Source of the DNA: JAOPZW01 sp963803375
Lineage (GTDB): Bacteria; Actinomycetota; Thermoleophilia; Solirubrobacterales; Solirubrobacteraceae
Reading direction: 5' to 3'
Assembly: GCA_963803375.1 (NCBI GenBank)
Contig: CAWDMB010000008.1
Coordinates: 434,001-498,000, forward strand
DNA length: 64,000 nucleotides
Shown: positions 16,108 to 24,955 of the stretch, one piece after another
Layout of the letters: each line of letters starts with the position of its first letter
How positions within the stretch are numbered: position 1 is the stretch's first letter
Program-made: the position numbers and the translations under genes
Notes under the pieces: generated by a model
The model's input: only the letters and a program-made list of their open reading frames with translations
What the model was told of the DNA's origin: nothing
Database searches by the model: none

Positions 16108-17010
16108 TCAGAGCTTGACGTCGGCCACCATCGCGCTGAAGAGCAACGCGAGGTAGGCGAGCGAGAACAGGTAGAGGCGCAGCGCGCTGCGGCGGTCGGC
16201 GCGGCGCAGCAGGACGACCGCGCCGCCGATGAACAGGCCGCCGAGCACGAGCGAGGCGACGAGGTAGAGGGCTCCGAAGCCCCCGGCGCAGAACGGCAGC
16301 TGCGTGACCGCGTAGAGGAGAAGGGCATAGAGGAGGATCTGCCGCCGCGTCTCGGCCTCGCCGCGGACGACCGGGAGCATCGGAACGCCCACCCTCGCGT
16401 ACTCGTCCTTCATGAGCAGCGACAGCGCCCAGAAGTGCGGCGGTGTCCAGAAGAAGACGATCGCGAAGAGGTAGAGCGCCGTGCCCGAGAGCCCGCCCGT
16501 GACCGCCGCCCAGCCGACGAGCGGCGGGATCGCCCCGGCGGCGCCCCCGATGACGATGTTCTGCGGTGTGCGGCGCTTGAGCCAGACGGTGTAGACGCCG
16601 ACGTAGCCGACGAAGCCCGCCAGCGCGAGCGCCGCCGACAGCGGGTTGACCGTCAGCGAGAGCCAGGCGAACGAGGTCGCCGCGAGCCCGCAGCCGAAGC
16701 CGAGCGCGGTGCGCGGCGCGATCCGCCCAGCCGGGATCGGGCGCGACGCGGTGCGGGCCATGCGGGCGTCGATGTCGCGGTCGTAGAAGTGGTTGACGGC
16801 CCCGGCGCCGCCGGCGGACAGGTAGCCGCCCAGGCACGTGGCCAGGATCAGCACGACCGAAGGCGAGCCGGCCACGAGCATCGTCGTCACCGTCGTGAAG
16901 AGCAGCAGGAGCTGCACCCGCGGCTTGGTCAGCGTGAGCAGGTCGGCGGCCAGCGGCCGAGCGCCGGCCCAGGGGGCGGGCCGAGCGGCGGTCACGCGCG
17001 GCGCGGCCAT
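16108..17010 (-). CDS. ctaB: protoheme IX farnesyltransferase (heme O synthase)
   Basis: Integral membrane UbiA-family prenyltransferase that farnesylates heme B to heme O on the way to heme A. The 300-aa protein has LTKPRVQLLLLFTT, the Asp-rich NHFYDRDIDARMART, and FWTPPHFWALSLLMKDEYA typical of CtaB. Its ATG overlaps the ctaD stop (TGATG at 17008-17012), tying its expression to the A1 oxidase, but its product is needed by both oxidases. No heme A synthase gene is in the window. Confidence 0.95.
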   Translation of the reverse strand: MAAPRVTAARPAPWAGARPLAADLLTLTKPRVQLLLLFTTVTTMLVAGSPSVVLILATCLGGYLSAGGAGAVNHFYDRDIDARMARTASRPIPAGRIAPRTALGFGCGLAATSFAWLSLTVNPLSAALALAGFVGYVGVYTVWLKRRTPQNIVIGGAAGAIPPLVGWAAVTGGLSGTALYLFAIVFFWTPPHFWALSLLMKDEYARVGVPMLPVVRGEAETRRQILLYALLLYAVTQLPFCAGGFGALYLVASLVLGGLFIGGAVVLLRRADRRSALRLYLFSLAYLALLFSAMVADVKL

Positions 17011-18716
17011 CAGGCGCGCGCGGCGTGCTCGGGCGCCGGGGCGGGCGGCTGGTCGCTGCGGGCGGTCTGGCGCTCGACCTGGCGCCTTATGTCCTTCATC
17101 GGCTCGACCGAGCGCACGCGCGGGATCACGTCGAAGTTGTTGACCGGCGGCGGGGAGGTGGTGAACCACTCGAGCGTGTTCGCCTTCCACGGGTCGGGCC
17201 CGGCGGCGACGCCGCGCTTGATCGAGCGCACGGCGTTGAGGACCGTGAGCAGGATCCCGGTCGCGAGGATGAACGAGCCGACCGTCGAGATCAGGTTGTA
17301 GAGCTCGAGGTGGCCGACGTCGGCGTACTCGTATATGCGCCGCGGCATGCCGTCCAGCCCGAGCGAGTGCTGGATCAGGAACGTCGTGTGGAAGCCGACG
17401 AGCATGAGCCAGAAGCTCGCCTTCCCGAGGCCCTCGCTCAGCAGGCGGCCGGTGATCTTCGGATACCAGTAGTAGAGGGCCGCGAAGATCGCGAAGACCG
17501 CGCCGCCCATGAGCACGTAGTGCAGGTGGGCGACGACGAAGTACGTGTCCGTCAGCTGCCAGTTGACGGGGAAGACGGCCAGGAAGACGCCGGTGATGCC
17601 GCCGATCAGGAACGTGCCCAGGAAGCCGGCCGCGAACAGCAGCGAGGTCGTGAACTCGATCGTGCCTCGCCACAGCGTGGCGATCCAGTTGAAGATCTTC
17701 ACGCCCGTCGGCACCGCGATCAGGAACGAGCCGAGCATGAAGAAGATGAACACGAACGCCGGGCTCGGCGTCGCGAACATGTGGTGCGCCCAGACGAGCA
17801 TGCCGAGGAAGGCGATGACGACCGTCGCGGCCGCGATCGCCTTGTAGCCGAAGATCGGCTTGCGCGCGAAGACCGGCAGGACCTCGGAGATGACCCCGAA
17901 GCCGGGCAGCACCATGATGTAGACCTCGGGGTGTCCGAAGAACCAGAACAGGTGCTGCCACAGCAGCGGCGAGCCTCCGTTCGTCGCCTCGTAGAAGTGG
18001 GTCCCGAAATGGCGGTCGGTGAGCAGCATCGTGACCGCGCCCGCGACCACCGGCAGCGCGAGGATCAGCAGGATCGCGTAGGTCAGGATCGTCCACACGA
18101 ACAGCGGCAGGCGCCCCCAGCTCATGCCCGGCGCGCGCATGTTCGCGATCGTCGCGTAGAAGTTGATCGCGCCGATGAGCGAGCTCAGGCCCGTGAGGTG
18201 GATCAGGAAGATCCAGGCGTCGACCCCGCCCGAGGGCAGGTACGCCTTCTCGGACAGCGGCGCGTAGCACGTCCAGCCGCACTCGGGCGGCGAGAAGAAG
18301 ATCGAGACGTAGAAGACGAGCCCGCCGGCGGCCAGCAGCCAGAACGACAGCGCGTTGAGCTTCGGAAACGCCATGTCGCGCGCGCCGATCATGAGCGGCA
18401 TGAAGTAGTTGGCGAACCCCGCCCAGACCGGGACGACGAACAGGAAGACCATCGTCGTCCCGTGCATCGTGAACAGCTGGTTGTACGTCTGCGGGTCGAG
18501 CAGCGTGTTGTCCGCCTGGCTCAGCTGCAGGCGCATGAGCAGCGCCTCGACCCCGCCCAGCATGAAGAAGGCGAACGTCAGGACCAGGTACATGATCCCG
18601 ATCCGCTTGTGGTCGGTCGTGGTCACCCACGAGGTCCAGCCGGTGGGCCCGCGCTCGACGTCGTGCGCGACGACCTGGGGGAGCGACGGGGTGGCGATCT
18701 GCGGTGTCGTGGCCAT
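17010..18716 (-). CDS. ctaD: cytochrome c oxidase subunit I, A1 type
   Basis: Catalytic subunit of an aa3-type oxidase, 568 aa. Ligands are H85 (low-spin heme, in FTMHGTTMVF), H262 and Y266 in the canonical GHPEVY of helix VI, H311/H312 and H397/H399. The Glu of HPEVY (E264) is present, which places it in the A1 class and distinguishes it from the A2 subunit I encoded 4 kb away. It lies 16 bases after ctaC and overlaps ctaB. Confidence 0.97.
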   Translation of the reverse strand: MATTPQIATPSLPQVVAHDVERGPTGWTSWVTTTDHKRIGIMYLVLTFAFFMLGGVEALLMRLQLSQADNTLLDPQTYNQLFTMHGTTMVFLFVVPVWAGFANYFMPLMIGARDMAFPKLNALSFWLLAAGGLVFYVSIFFSPPECGWTCYAPLSEKAYLPSGGVDAWIFLIHLTGLSSLIGAINFYATIANMRAPGMSWGRLPLFVWTILTYAILLILALPVVAGAVTMLLTDRHFGTHFYEATNGGSPLLWQHLFWFFGHPEVYIMVLPGFGVISEVLPVFARKPIFGYKAIAAATVVIAFLGMLVWAHHMFATPSPAFVFIFFMLGSFLIAVPTGVKIFNWIATLWRGTIEFTTSLLFAAGFLGTFLIGGITGVFLAVFPVNWQLTDTYFVVAHLHYVLMGGAVFAIFAALYYWYPKITGRLLSEGLGKASFWLMLVGFHTTFLIQHSLGLDGMPRRIYEYADVGHLELYNLISTVGSFILATGILLTVLNAVRSIKRGVAAGPDPWKANTLEWFTTSPPPVNNFDVIPRVRSVEPMKDIRRQVERQTARSDQPPAPAPEHAARA

Positions 18717-18732
18717 GGAGGTGGGTGGGGGA

Positions 18733-19650
18733 TCAGCCCTCGCTGAGGCTGCGCTCGACCGCGCGGCGCCGGCGCTGGGCGGCGGCGTCGGCGCTCTTGA
18801 TGTCGCCCCGCAGCCTTTGGAGGTAGGCCTCGAAGCGGTCGGGCGTGACGGCGCGCACCCGCGCGATCATGTTCGCGTGCCCGCGCCCGCACAGCTCGGC
18901 GCACTGCCCGGTGAACGTCGTGCCGGCGAGGCGGGCGGGGATTTTGAACCACGTGTAGTTCGTGTAGCCGGGAATCGCGTCGAACTTGCCGCCGAGCTTG
19001 GGGATCCACCAGGAGTGCGCGACGTCCTGGGAGTTGATGTTGAGCGTGACGGTCGTCTGGGTGGGCACGACCAGCTCCTCGTAGCTGAACGCCGAGCTCA
19101 GCGGCGCGTTGCGGCAGTTCTGCGCGTACGTGTAGCGCCAGACGTACTGCTGGCCGTTGACGCAGATGTTCAGCGACTTGCCGTTCGGCGGCAGCTTCTT
19201 CGTCGCCCCGGAGGCGACGAGGACGCCGTCGGCGAGCTGGAGCCCGCCGGGCCCGGAGTCCGGCGGGTTGCGGATCGGCCCGAGCATGACGAACGTGAAC
19301 GTCGCGAGCACGACGAGGATCAGCGCGGCGCCGACCGTCCAGGCGATCTCCAGGCGCGTGTTGCCGCGGATCTGCGCGGCGACGGCGCCCTTGCGCGCGC
19401 GGTACTTGAAGAGCGAGTAGAAGAGCAGGCCCTCGACGAGGACGAAGATGACGGTCGCCACGGCGAGGACGAGCTTGTAGAGCGTGTCGATGTCGTCGGC
19501 GTTGGGCGAGCCGCCCGACTCGGGCGTCAGGGCGTCGCCGAAGGCGGGGGTCGCGAGCACGAGCCAGAGGACGAGGGCCACCCCGATCAGGGCGAGCAGG
19601 CGCGGTCGGGAGGAGGGGGAGCGGCCCACGGCGCGGCCGATTCTATTCAC
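18733..19650 (-). CDS. ctaC: cytochrome c oxidase subunit II (aa3 type)
   Basis: A 305-aa subunit II with a signal-like first helix (residues 18-37), a second helix (58-80) and a cupredoxin domain with CuA ligands H212, C250, C254, H258 and M261 (CAELCGRGHANM). Unlike the caa3 subunit II it has no cytochrome c domain; the C-terminus is a short Arg/Ala-rich tail. GTG 19650 was chosen because longer frames would run into the divergent gene at 19784. First gene of the A1 operon. Confidence 0.93.
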   Translation of the reverse strand: MNRIGRAVGRSPSSRPRLLALIGVALVLWLVLATPAFGDALTPESGGSPNADDIDTLYKLVLAVATVIFVLVEGLLFYSLFKYRARKGAVAAQIRGNTRLEIAWTVGAALILVVLATFTFVMLGPIRNPPDSGPGGLQLADGVLVASGATKKLPPNGKSLNICVNGQQYVWRYTYAQNCRNAPLSSAFSYEELVVPTQTTVTLNINSQDVAHSWWIPKLGGKFDAIPGYTNYTWFKIPARLAGTTFTGQCAELCGRGHANMIARVRAVTPDRFEAYLQRLRGDIKSADAAAQRRRRAVERSLSEG

Positions 19651-19783
19651 AGCCCGGCGGACGGCGGCCGATCGCGGGAGCGCGAAGGCATCGGCGCGCG
19701 CGTGCTCGCGTCCACCGGGTCGAGCGCTCGGCGATCTTCGGCCCTCGTGTGGGGCGCCCGGGCCCCCGGGTACGCTCAGCGGG

Positions 19784-20518
19784 ATGTCCCGCCCAGTCAT
19801 CGGCCTGTCCACGGCGCTCGAGCGCGCCCAATGGAGCGTGTGGGACGAGGAGGCCTTCCTGCTCGCGCGCTCCTACGTCGACGCCGTCCAGCGCGCCGGC
19901 GCCGTCGCGATCCTGCTTCCGCCCGACGCCGAGCTCGAGCGCGACCCCGACGAGGTGCTCGACCTCCTCGACGGGCTCGTGCTCGCCGGCGGCGCCGACA
20001 TCGACCCGGCGGCGTACGGCGCGGCGCCGCACCCGACGACGGCGAACACCGTGCCCGAGCGCGACACGTTCGAGATCGCGCTGGCCCTCCGCGCGCTCGA
20101 GCGCGACCTGCCGACGCTCGGCATCTGCCGCGGGATGCAGCTCATGAACGTCGCGCTCGGCGGCACGCTGCTGCAGCACCTGCCCGACAGCCACGGCCAT
20201 CACGAGCACCGGCGCACGCCCGGCACCTTCGACGGCGCCGACCACGACGTCCGCCTCGCGGACGGCTCGCTCGTCGCACGCGCCGCCGGCGAGGCGGTGC
20301 ACGGCACGAAGTCCCATCACCACCAGGGCATCGACGACCTCGGCGACGGCCTGGCCGTCAGCGGGTGGGCCGTGCTCGATGAGCTCCCCGAGGCGGTCGA
20401 GATGCCCGGGCGCCGGTTCGCCCTCGGGGTCCAATGGCACCCCGAGGCCGATGAGCGCAGCCGCCTGATCGAGGCGCTCGTCGAGGAGGCCGCCGCGCCC
20501 CGCGCAGGCGTGCGCTGA
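19784..20518 (+). CDS. gamma-glutamyl-gamma-aminobutyrate hydrolase family (peptidase C26)
   Basis: Class I glutamine-amidotransferase-like hydrolase of 244 aa. The nucleophile elbow is LGICRGMQLMN and the catalytic His/Glu pair lies in GVQWHPEAD; GLVLAGGADIDP is the typical oxyanion-strand region. Members split gamma-glutamyl-GABA in putrescine use or gamma-glutamyl cofactors. No polyamine genes are nearby, so the substrate is open. ATG 19784 follows a TACGCT box by 7 bases. Confidence 0.88.
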   Translation: MSRPVIGLSTALERAQWSVWDEEAFLLARSYVDAVQRAGAVAILLPPDAELERDPDEVLDLLDGLVLAGGADIDPAAYGAAPHPTTANTVPERDTFEIALALRALERDLPTLGICRGMQLMNVALGGTLLQHLPDSHGHHEHRRTPGTFDGADHDVRLADGSLVARAAGEAVHGTKSHHHQGIDDLGDGLAVSGWAVLDELPEAVEMPGRRFALGVQWHPEADERSRLIEALVEEAAAPRAGVR

Positions 20519-20546
20519 GGCCCTCGGCGAGATCGGGGGCCGAACC

Positions 20547-20552
20547 TATACT
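20547..20552 (+). promoter_or_regulatory. -10 box of a leaderless transcript
   Basis: TATACT ending 9 bases before the GTG start of the PAP2-type gene. The spacing is right for transcription to begin at the start codon itself. No Shine-Dalgarno sequence is present in between. Confidence 0.5.
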
Positions 20553-20561
20553 GCGCGCGCC

Positions 20562-21491
20562 GTGCGCAGGTCGAGCGCCATCCGCGCCGCCGCGTGGGGG
20601 ATGGTCGGGCTCGGCGTCGCCGCGCCGGCTGTTCGCCGGCGGCTGCGCCTGAAGCCCGCGGGCGTGCTCGCCGCGGCGGCGAGCGCACCCGTCGCCCTGT
20701 GCGTTGCCACGCCGCGCTCGCGCGCGCGCGACGCCGCCGTCTGCGGGCTGCAGATGTGGGCCTACGTCGCCGCCTACGAGATGCCCAACGACGACCCCGA
20801 GCGGCTCCGCGCGCGCGTCCGGGTGCGCTACCCCGTCGTCGCCGACCGCGTCCTCGGCCTCGGCGAGTTGCCCGGCCTGCGCCTGCAGCGGGCGCTCGGT
20901 CGCCCCGGGCGGCCGCTGCGCGCCGCCGAGCAGGCGCTCGTGTGGTGCCACTGGCTGTGGTTCCTCGTGCCGCACGGGAGCGTCGTGTGGATCCTCCTGC
21001 GCCGGCGCGAGCTCTTCCCGTCCGCGGCGGCCATGGTCTACGCCACCTTCGACCTCGGGGTCGTCTTCTACTGGCTCGTGCCGACCGCGCCGCCGTGGTA
21101 CGCCGCGCGCGTCGGGGCCCTGGGCCACGGGCCGGCGCTGCGGCGGATGATGCTCGAGCACGGCGAGGCGTTCTGGGGAGGCGCCTGGGCCCGCCTCTAC
21201 GATGTGCTGGGAGGCAACCCGCTCGCCGCCATGCCGTCGCTGCACTTCGCCACGTCCGTGACCGCCGCCCGCCAGCTGGCGCGGGCGGGCCGGCTGCCCG
21301 GCGCGCTCGGATGGACGTACGCCGCGACGCTCGCGCTCGCGCTCGTGTACCTCGGCGAGCACTACGTGATCGACCTCGTCGCCGGCTTCGCGCTGACCGA
21401 GGGGCTACGCCGGGCGGCTCCGCGCGCGGCCCCGGCGCTGGCCGTGGCCGGCCGGGCGGTGCAGGCGCTGGAGCGGCGAGCCCGGGCATGA
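20562..21491 (+). CDS. PAP2-superfamily membrane phosphatase / inositolphosphotransferase-like
   Basis: A 309-aa integral membrane protein. The PAP2 motifs are at the C-terminal side: AAMPSLHFATSV (motif 2) and YLGEHYVIDLVAGF (motif 3, with the catalytic His and Asp). About six hydrophobic segments are seen, with VPTAPPWYAAR before motif 2 as in the AUR1/inositolphosphotransferase branch. It probably acts on a lipid phosphate or transfers a phospho-headgroup. Its stop overlaps the next gene start (ATGA at 21488), suggesting joint work in lipid metabolism. Confidence 0.85.
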   Translation: MRRSSAIRAAAWGMVGLGVAAPAVRRRLRLKPAGVLAAAASAPVALCVATPRSRARDAAVCGLQMWAYVAAYEMPNDDPERLRARVRVRYPVVADRVLGLGELPGLRLQRALGRPGRPLRAAEQALVWCHWLWFLVPHGSVVWILLRRRELFPSAAAMVYATFDLGVVFYWLVPTAPPWYAARVGALGHGPALRRMMLEHGEAFWGGAWARLYDVLGGNPLAAMPSLHFATSVTAARQLARAGRLPGALGWTYAATLALALVYLGEHYVIDLVAGFALTEGLRRAAPRAAPALAVAGRAVQALERRARA

Positions 21492-22621
21492 GTCGCGCTC
21501 CCGTCGACGTCCCGAACCCCTCGACCGAGGAGCGCGACGAAGACGAGGAGATGCCCCGCGTGGTCATCACGCGGCGGGGAGCGCTTCTCTTCGGCGTGTT
21601 CGTGGCCGTCGCGCTGGCCTTCCTGTACTTCGTGCTGCCCAAGCTCACCGGGCTCTCGGGCGACTGGAAGCGCATCAAGGACGGCGACCCGTGGTGGCTG
21701 GCGATCGCGCTCGTGCTGGAGGGCGTCTCCTTTCTGGGTTACGTGTGGCTCTTCCGCGCCGTGTTCGTGCGCGGCGAGCAGTCGCGGATCGACTGGCGCG
21801 CGAGCTACGAGATCACGATGGCGGGCCTCGCGGCGACGCGCCTGTTCGCGACCGCGGGGGCCGGGGGTGTGGCGCTGACCGCCTGGGCGCTGCGGCGCTC
21901 GGGGATGGAGCGGCGGACGGTGGCCTGCCGGATGATCGCCTTCCTCGTGCTCCTCTACGCCGTCTACATGGCCTCGGTCGTGGTGGTCGGCATCGGCCTG
22001 CGCGTCGGCCTCTTGCGGGGCGGAGGGTCGTTGGCGATCACGATCGTGCCCGCGACCTTCGCGGCGGTGCTGATGGTGCTCTTCCTCGGGATGGCCGCGC
22101 TGCCCGAGGACGCCGAGCGCCGCCTGCAGCGGTGGGCGAGCGGCTCCGGGCGCGCGGCGCGGTTCGTCGCCAAGGCGGTCACGGTCCCGGCCTCCGCGGC
22201 CAGCGGCGTGCGGACCGCGATCGGCCTCGTGCGCGCGCGCAACCCGGGCGTGCTCGGCGCGGTCGTGTGGTGGTACTTCGACATCTTCACGCTGTGGGCG
22301 TGCTTTCACGCCTTCGGGCCCGACCCGCCGCCCTTCGCGATCATCGTGCTGGGGTACTTCGTGGGGATGCTCGGCAACACGCTGCCGCTGCCCGGCGGGA
22401 TCGGCGGCGTCGACGGGGGCATGATCGGCGCCTTCGCGGCCTTCGACGTCTCGGTCGGCTACGCGACGCTCGCCGTGCTGAGCTATCGCGCGTTCGCGTT
22501 CTGGCTGCCGACGCTGCCGGGGGCGATCGCTTACTTCCAGCTGCGGCGGACGGTCGGCCGCTGGCGCGAGGACCGCGACACGGAGCGCGCGCTCGCCCGC
22601 GCGGCGACCGCGCGGGCGTAA
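21488..22621 (+). CDS. lysylphosphatidylglycerol synthase-type flippase domain protein (UPF0104)
   Basis: A 377-aa polytopic membrane protein with about eight helices. It shows the UPF0104 features: an RxxxxGL...GGVALTAWALRRSG loop early on and the late LGYFVGMLGNTLPLPGGIGGVDGGM loop. It lacks the soluble aminoacyltransferase domain of MprF, so it is a membrane domain alone, as in many actinobacterial lipid or glycolipid transport proteins. Coupled by ATGA to the PAP2-type gene. Confidence 0.85.
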   Translation: MSRAPVDVPNPSTEERDEDEEMPRVVITRRGALLFGVFVAVALAFLYFVLPKLTGLSGDWKRIKDGDPWWLAIALVLEGVSFLGYVWLFRAVFVRGEQSRIDWRASYEITMAGLAATRLFATAGAGGVALTAWALRRSGMERRTVACRMIAFLVLLYAVYMASVVVVGIGLRVGLLRGGGSLAITIVPATFAAVLMVLFLGMAALPEDAERRLQRWASGSGRAARFVAKAVTVPASAASGVRTAIGLVRARNPGVLGAVVWWYFDIFTLWACFHAFGPDPPPFAIIVLGYFVGMLGNTLPLPGGIGGVDGGMIGAFAAFDVSVGYATLAVLSYRAFAFWLPTLPGAIAYFQLRRTVGRWREDRDTERALARAATARA

Positions 22622-22642
22622 CAGCCGCTCGCGGCGGGGTAC

Positions 22643-22648
22643 TATACA
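22643..22648 (+). promoter_or_regulatory. probable -10 of trxB
   Basis: TATACA lies in an unusually AT-rich stretch 38 bases ahead of the trxB start and is followed by a short leader carrying a GAGG ribosome site at 22677-22680. No convincing -35 is visible in the GC-rich upstream DNA. Confidence 0.35.
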
Positions 22649-22685
22649 AAGTGAAGTGTTGAGGACGAACGGGAACGAGGAACGG

Positions 22686-23717
22686 ATGGCAAACGTCGAG
22701 AACGTGATCATCGTCGGCAGCGGGCCGGCCGGCTACACGGCCGCGCTGTACACCTCGCGCGCGAACCTGGCCCCGCTCGTCATCGAGGGCTTCTTCTGGG
22801 GCGGCCTGCTCCAGCAGACGACCGACGTCGAGAACTATCCCGGCTTTCGCGACGGCATCATGGGCCCGGAGCTCATGCAGACGATGCGCGACCAGGCCGA
22901 GCGCTTCGGCGCGCGCTTCGTCACCGACCAGGCCACCCGCGTCGAGCTCGCCACCGAGCCGGGCGGGATCCACCGCGTCTGGGTCGGCGACGAGGAGCAC
23001 CGCGCCCGCACCGTCGTCCTGGCCATGGGCGCCGAGCACAAGAAGCTCGGCGTCCCGGGCGAGGAGGAGCTCGCCGGCGCCGGCGTCTCCTACTGCGCCA
23101 CCTGCGACGCCGCCTTCTTCCGCGACCGCCCGACGATCATCGTCGGCGGCGGCGACAGCGCCATGGAGGAGGCGATCTTCCTCTCGAAGTTCGCGTCGAA
23201 GGTCTACGTCGTGCACCGCCGCTCGGAGTTCCGCGCCTCGAAGATCATGCTCGAGCGCGCCCGCGCGATCGCCAACGTCGAGTTCCTGACGCCCTACGTC
23301 GTCGACGAGATCCACGAGGGCGGCGGGCCGTTCGAGCGCGTGGCGCGACTGCGCGACGTCGAGTCCGGCGCGACGCGCGAGCTCGCCATCGCCGGCGCCT
23401 TCGTCGCGATCGGCCACGAGCCCCAGTCCGGGATCGTGCGCGACCAGGTGCGCACCGACGACGAGGGCTACGTCATCACCGAGGGCCGCTCGACGCGGAC
23501 CGGGCTGCCCGGCGTGTTCGCGGCCGGCGACCTCGTCGACCACACCTACCGCCAGGCCGTGACCGCGGCCGGCTCCGGCTGCCAGGCTGCGCTCGACGCC
23601 GAGTGGTACCTGCGCGACACGCCAGAGGTCCCGACGCCGGCGGGGCTGCCCGAGGGCGATCTCGCCGAGGCCCAGTGGAGCCCCGCGCAGGCGCCGGAAC
23701 GGGCTACTTCGTCGTGA
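22686..23717 (+). CDS. trxB: thioredoxin reductase
   Basis: FAD/NADPH disulfide reductase of 343 aa. FAD binding: VIIVGSGPAGYTAA at the N-terminus and GVFAAGDLVD at the C-terminus. NADPH binding: IIVGGGDSAMEEA. The redox pair is CATC (C137, C140) as in TrxB. ATG 22686 is chosen because GAGG lies 5 bases upstream and the FAD motif starts at once; a TTG 30 bases upstream is less likely. The last ~35 residues (Pro/Glu/Ala-rich) extend past the usual C-terminus. No thioredoxin gene is adjacent. Confidence 0.95.
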   Translation: MANVENVIIVGSGPAGYTAALYTSRANLAPLVIEGFFWGGLLQQTTDVENYPGFRDGIMGPELMQTMRDQAERFGARFVTDQATRVELATEPGGIHRVWVGDEEHRARTVVLAMGAEHKKLGVPGEEELAGAGVSYCATCDAAFFRDRPTIIVGGGDSAMEEAIFLSKFASKVYVVHRRSEFRASKIMLERARAIANVEFLTPYVVDEIHEGGGPFERVARLRDVESGATRELAIAGAFVAIGHEPQSGIVRDQVRTDDEGYVITEGRSTRTGLPGVFAAGDLVDHTYRQAVTAAGSGCQAALDAEWYLRDTPEVPTPAGLPEGDLAEAQWSPAQAPERATSS

Positions 23718-24028
23718 GCATCTCGTGGCGGCCGAAGACGACGAGGGCGGCGCAGAGCGCGAAGCGCGCGCGGTCGGGGGCAGGTGGTGGCTGACGAGCG
23801 GCCGCGGGTCGCCGCGCCCGGCGTCTAGAAGGTGACGGCGCGCATCGTGGCTGCACGCCGGCGGAGAAGGAATCGGGCGCTGCCGGCGTCCTCGATGGCA
23901 TGGCCCACCACTTCGAGTATCCGAAGGTCACGCCGCTGCCGCCGCGAGGCGTCCTGCCGCGCCCGGCCGCCGCGCCATCGCCCGTCAAGGCCGCCTGAAC
24001 GCGGCGCGGCGCCGCCTATGCTGCGCGC
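23718..24028. other. intergenic DNA with possible gene remnants
   Basis: About 310 bases without a confident gene. A plus-strand frame ends at 23998 with a protein-like tail (GMAHHFEYPKVTPLPPRG), and a minus-strand frame ends at 23704 with FALCAALVVFGRHEMLTTK. Neither has a credible start or family. They may be decayed 3' ends of former genes. Confidence 0.35.
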
Positions 24029-24892
24029 ATGGCGACCCCTCGGCGCCCCTCGCGGGCCGTCCTCATCACCGGCTGCTCGTCGGGCATCGGCCGCGCGACC
24101 GCGCTGCATCTCGTGCGCGGTGGCCACACGGTCGTGGCGACGGCCCGCCGGCCGGAGACCCTCGCCGACCTCGCCGCGGCCGGTTGCACGACGCTGGCCC
24201 TCGACGTCACCGACGAGGCCTCCATGGAGGCCGCCGTCCGGGCGGTCGAGGTCGAGCACGGCGCCGTCGGCGCGCTCGTCAACAACGCCGGCTTCAGCCA
24301 GTCCGGGGCCGTGGAGACCGTCCCGATGGCCAAGGTCCGCCATCAGTTCGAGACCAACGTGTTCGGGCTCGTGCGCATGTGCCAGCTCGTGCTGCCGGCG
24401 ATGCGCGCCCAGAGGGCTGGGCGCATCGTCAACGTCTCCTCGATGGGGGGGACGCTGACCTTCCCCGGCGGCGGCTTCTACCACGCGACGAAGCACGCGG
24501 TCGAGGCGCTCAGCGACGCGCTGCGCTTCGAGGTCTCGGGGTTCGGCGTGCGCGTCGTCGTGATCCAGCCCGGGATCATCCGCACCGGCTTCGCCGACGC
24601 CGCGGTCGAAGCGCTCGGCCACGTCGCGGACGACGGGCCCTACGCCGCGTTCAACGCGGCGGTGGAGAAGAGCACGCAGGAGGTGTACGAGCGGGGCGCC
24701 GCCGCGAGGCTCGGCGGCGGTCCGGAGACCGTCGCGCGGGCGATCGAGAGGGCGCTGACCGCCAAGAGCCCCAGGGCGCGCTATCGCGTGACGCCGAGCG
24801 CGCACCTGCTCATCCGCCAGCGCGCCCTCATGACCGACGGCCTCTGGGACCGTTTCCTGGCCACCCGGTTCCCGCGCCCGGGCGCCGACTGA
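24029..24892 (+). CDS. short-chain dehydrogenase/reductase
   Basis: A 287-aa classical SDR. The cofactor motif is TGCSSGIG with an Arg-containing second strand (TARRPETL) that favours NADP; NNAG, the catalytic Ser in VNVSSMGG, and YHATK (Tyr and Lys) are all present. VIQPGIIRTGF follows as usual. Substrate unknown. ATG 24029 lies 6 bases after TATGCT (24017-24022), another leaderless-type start. Confidence 0.92.
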   Translation: MATPRRPSRAVLITGCSSGIGRATALHLVRGGHTVVATARRPETLADLAAAGCTTLALDVTDEASMEAAVRAVEVEHGAVGALVNNAGFSQSGAVETVPMAKVRHQFETNVFGLVRMCQLVLPAMRAQRAGRIVNVSSMGGTLTFPGGGFYHATKHAVEALSDALRFEVSGFGVRVVVIQPGIIRTGFADAAVEALGHVADDGPYAAFNAAVEKSTQEVYERGAAARLGGGPETVARAIERALTAKSPRARYRVTPSAHLLIRQRALMTDGLWDRFLATRFPRPGAD

Positions 24893-24923
24893 GGCGCGGC
24901 CCCGCGGGCCGGGTGGTCGGTTG

Positions 24924-24940
24924 ACGGTCCATATGACCGT
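24924..24940. terminator. small hairpin between convergent genes
   Basis: ACGGTC and GACCGT flank a 5-base CATAT loop, forming a perfect 6-bp stem midway between the converging stops of the SDR gene (24892) and ogt (24956). There is no T-run, so it is at best a weak bidirectional terminator; an operator is the alternative. Confidence 0.35.
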
Positions 24941-24955
24941 GGCGTGACCACTCGC

